Of a stretch of 5,660 nt of DNA, positions 5,287 to 5,660 are shown one piece after another. The notes beneath the pieces were generated by a model that was not told where the DNA came from, did not search any database, and was given only the letters and a program-made list of their open reading frames with translations. This DNA is from Candidatus Moraniibacteriota bacterium (lineage in GTDB: Bacteria; Patescibacteriota; Minisyncoccia; Moranbacterales; UBA2206). Position 1 is the stretch's first letter; each line of letters begins with the position of its first letter. The stretch spans positions 795 to 6,454 of the forward strand of contig DQBY01000116.1 in NCBI GenBank assembly GCA_003534085.1. The letters run 5' to 3'. A program made the position numbers and the translations under genes.

Positions 5287-5315
5287 TTGAAAAAAACCCA
5301 GGAATGAAATATAAT
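5287..5315 (+). promoter_or_regulatory. Sigma70-type promoter for murA
   Basis: TTGAAA (5287-5292) and TATAAT (5310-5315) are separated by exactly 17 bp, the best promoter match in the window. It lies just after the preceding terminator. Transcription should start near 5322, giving a leader of about 50 nt to the murA ATG at 5373. Confidence 0.8.
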
Positions 5316-5372
5316 GCCTACAGTCGCCCTAATTACTTAGGAAGAGTTCTAAATGGCTTAATAAAGCAAAAA

Positions 5373-5660
5373 ATGACAGAATATTTTGAAATCCGAGGAG
5401 GTAAAAAATTGAAAGGTGAAATAGACGTCCGGGGGTCAAAAAATGCGACTACGCCGATTTTGGCCGCCACATTGCTCACAAAAGAAGAATGCTTGATTTC
5501 CAACCTTCCCCTGATCGAAGATGTTTTCAGGATGCTTGAGATTTTGCAGAGCATGGGATCGGAAATAAATTGGATAAGCGAAAGAAAAATTTCCATAAAA
5601 AATAAAGATATAGATCCGGAAAAAATGGACGTCGAAAAAGTGAAGATGCTCCGCTCATCC
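5373..5660 (+). CDS. murA: MurA, UDP-N-acetylglucosamine 1-carboxyvinyltransferase, N-terminal part
   Basis: MurA transfers enolpyruvate from PEP to UDP-GlcNAc in the cytoplasm, the first committed step of peptidoglycan synthesis. The window holds the first 96 codons, about a quarter of a typical ~420-residue enzyme, and is cut by the window end. The family start is clear: YFEIRGGKKLKGEIDVRGSK, then NATTPILAATLLT, then NLPLIEDVFRMLEILQSMGS. Lys23-Asn24 correspond to the conserved Lys22-Asn23 pair of E. coli MurA that contacts the substrates. The PEP-binding Cys/Asp loop near residue 115 is beyond the window, so fosfomycin sensitivity cannot be judged. ATG 5373 gives the normal family start. 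An in-frame ATG at 5304 is upstream of the predicted transcript start and would add a non-conserved tail. No good Shine-Dalgarno precedes 5373; AGGAAG (5340-5345) is better placed for a two-codon ORF at 5353. Confidence 0.97.
   Translation, partial: MTEYFEIRGGKKLKGEIDVRGSKNATTPILAATLLTKEECLISNLPLIEDVFRMLEILQSMGSEINWISERKISIKNKDIDPEKMDVEKVKMLRSS

Noticed and set aside
5304..5306. Upstream in-frame ATG for murA (23 extra residues)
   Set aside because: It lies upstream of the predicted transcript start, overlaps the -10 region, and the added residues do not look like the MurA family.
5397..5411. GGAGGT followed by an in-frame TTG as an internal murA start
   Set aside because: The GGAGGT arises from the codons of the conserved Arg-Gly-Gly motif; starting at the TTG would remove the family's first strand.
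1..5660. tRNA or rRNA genes
   Set aside because: No cloverleaf with a GTTC-type T-loop and CCA-side stem, and no rRNA signature, was recognised by eye on either strand.

Overview
The window looks like part of a Patescibacteria (Candidate Phyla Radiation) chromosome, most likely a Parcubacteria-type lineage. This is inferred from the style of the proteins: a RAYT-type transposase with the LNPNHYHF signature, small conserved hypotheticals, a two-domain L25, and a coiled-coil lytic transglycosylase. It is also inferred from very compact spacing and several starts without a Shine-Dalgarno sequence. TGA is used as a stop (RAYT, rodA), so the UGA-glycine code of Gracilibacteria/Absconditabacteria does not apply. 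Every convincing gene is on the + strand. I could not run a database search, so the taxonomic call is an inference.

Layout. (1) 1-556: the 3' part of a Y1/HUH REP-associated transposase (RAYT) gene. It carries one 13-bp palindrome inside its coding sequence and three more copies just downstream. The downstream copies form two hairpins, and the last hairpin runs into a T-tract that could end transcription. (2) 559-2562: an extended -10 promoter that gives an apparently leaderless message, a membrane-anchored exported protein of unknown function with a CFDG/DCGG cysteine cluster and two ~100-residue repeats, then rodA, the SEDS peptidoglycan glycosyltransferase. (3) 2563-2751: a 189-bp intergenic stretch with small GC-rich palindromes and a good -35/-10 promoter. 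(4) 2752-3861: a 106-residue four-cysteine zinc-ribbon-like protein, a GC-rich palindromic element, and rplY (L25/CTC) ending in an 18-bp perfect terminator hairpin. (5) 3857-5271: a promoter overlapping that terminator, then an exported coiled-coil protein with a C-terminal lytic-transglycosylase-like domain, then a terminator. (6) 5287-5660: a textbook sigma70-type promoter and the first 96 codons of murA.

Three of the seven genes belong to peptidoglycan metabolism: rodA polymerises glycan strands, the transglycosylase cleaves them, and murA makes the first committed precursor. The cysteine-cluster protein next to rodA is also exported. L25 and the zinc-ribbon protein lie between them but appear to have their own promoter. 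The most unusual parts are the RAYT with its palindrome family, the terminator/promoter fusions with a shared TTTGTGCTAnAAT box, and the coiled-coil-transglycosylase fusion with six cysteines.
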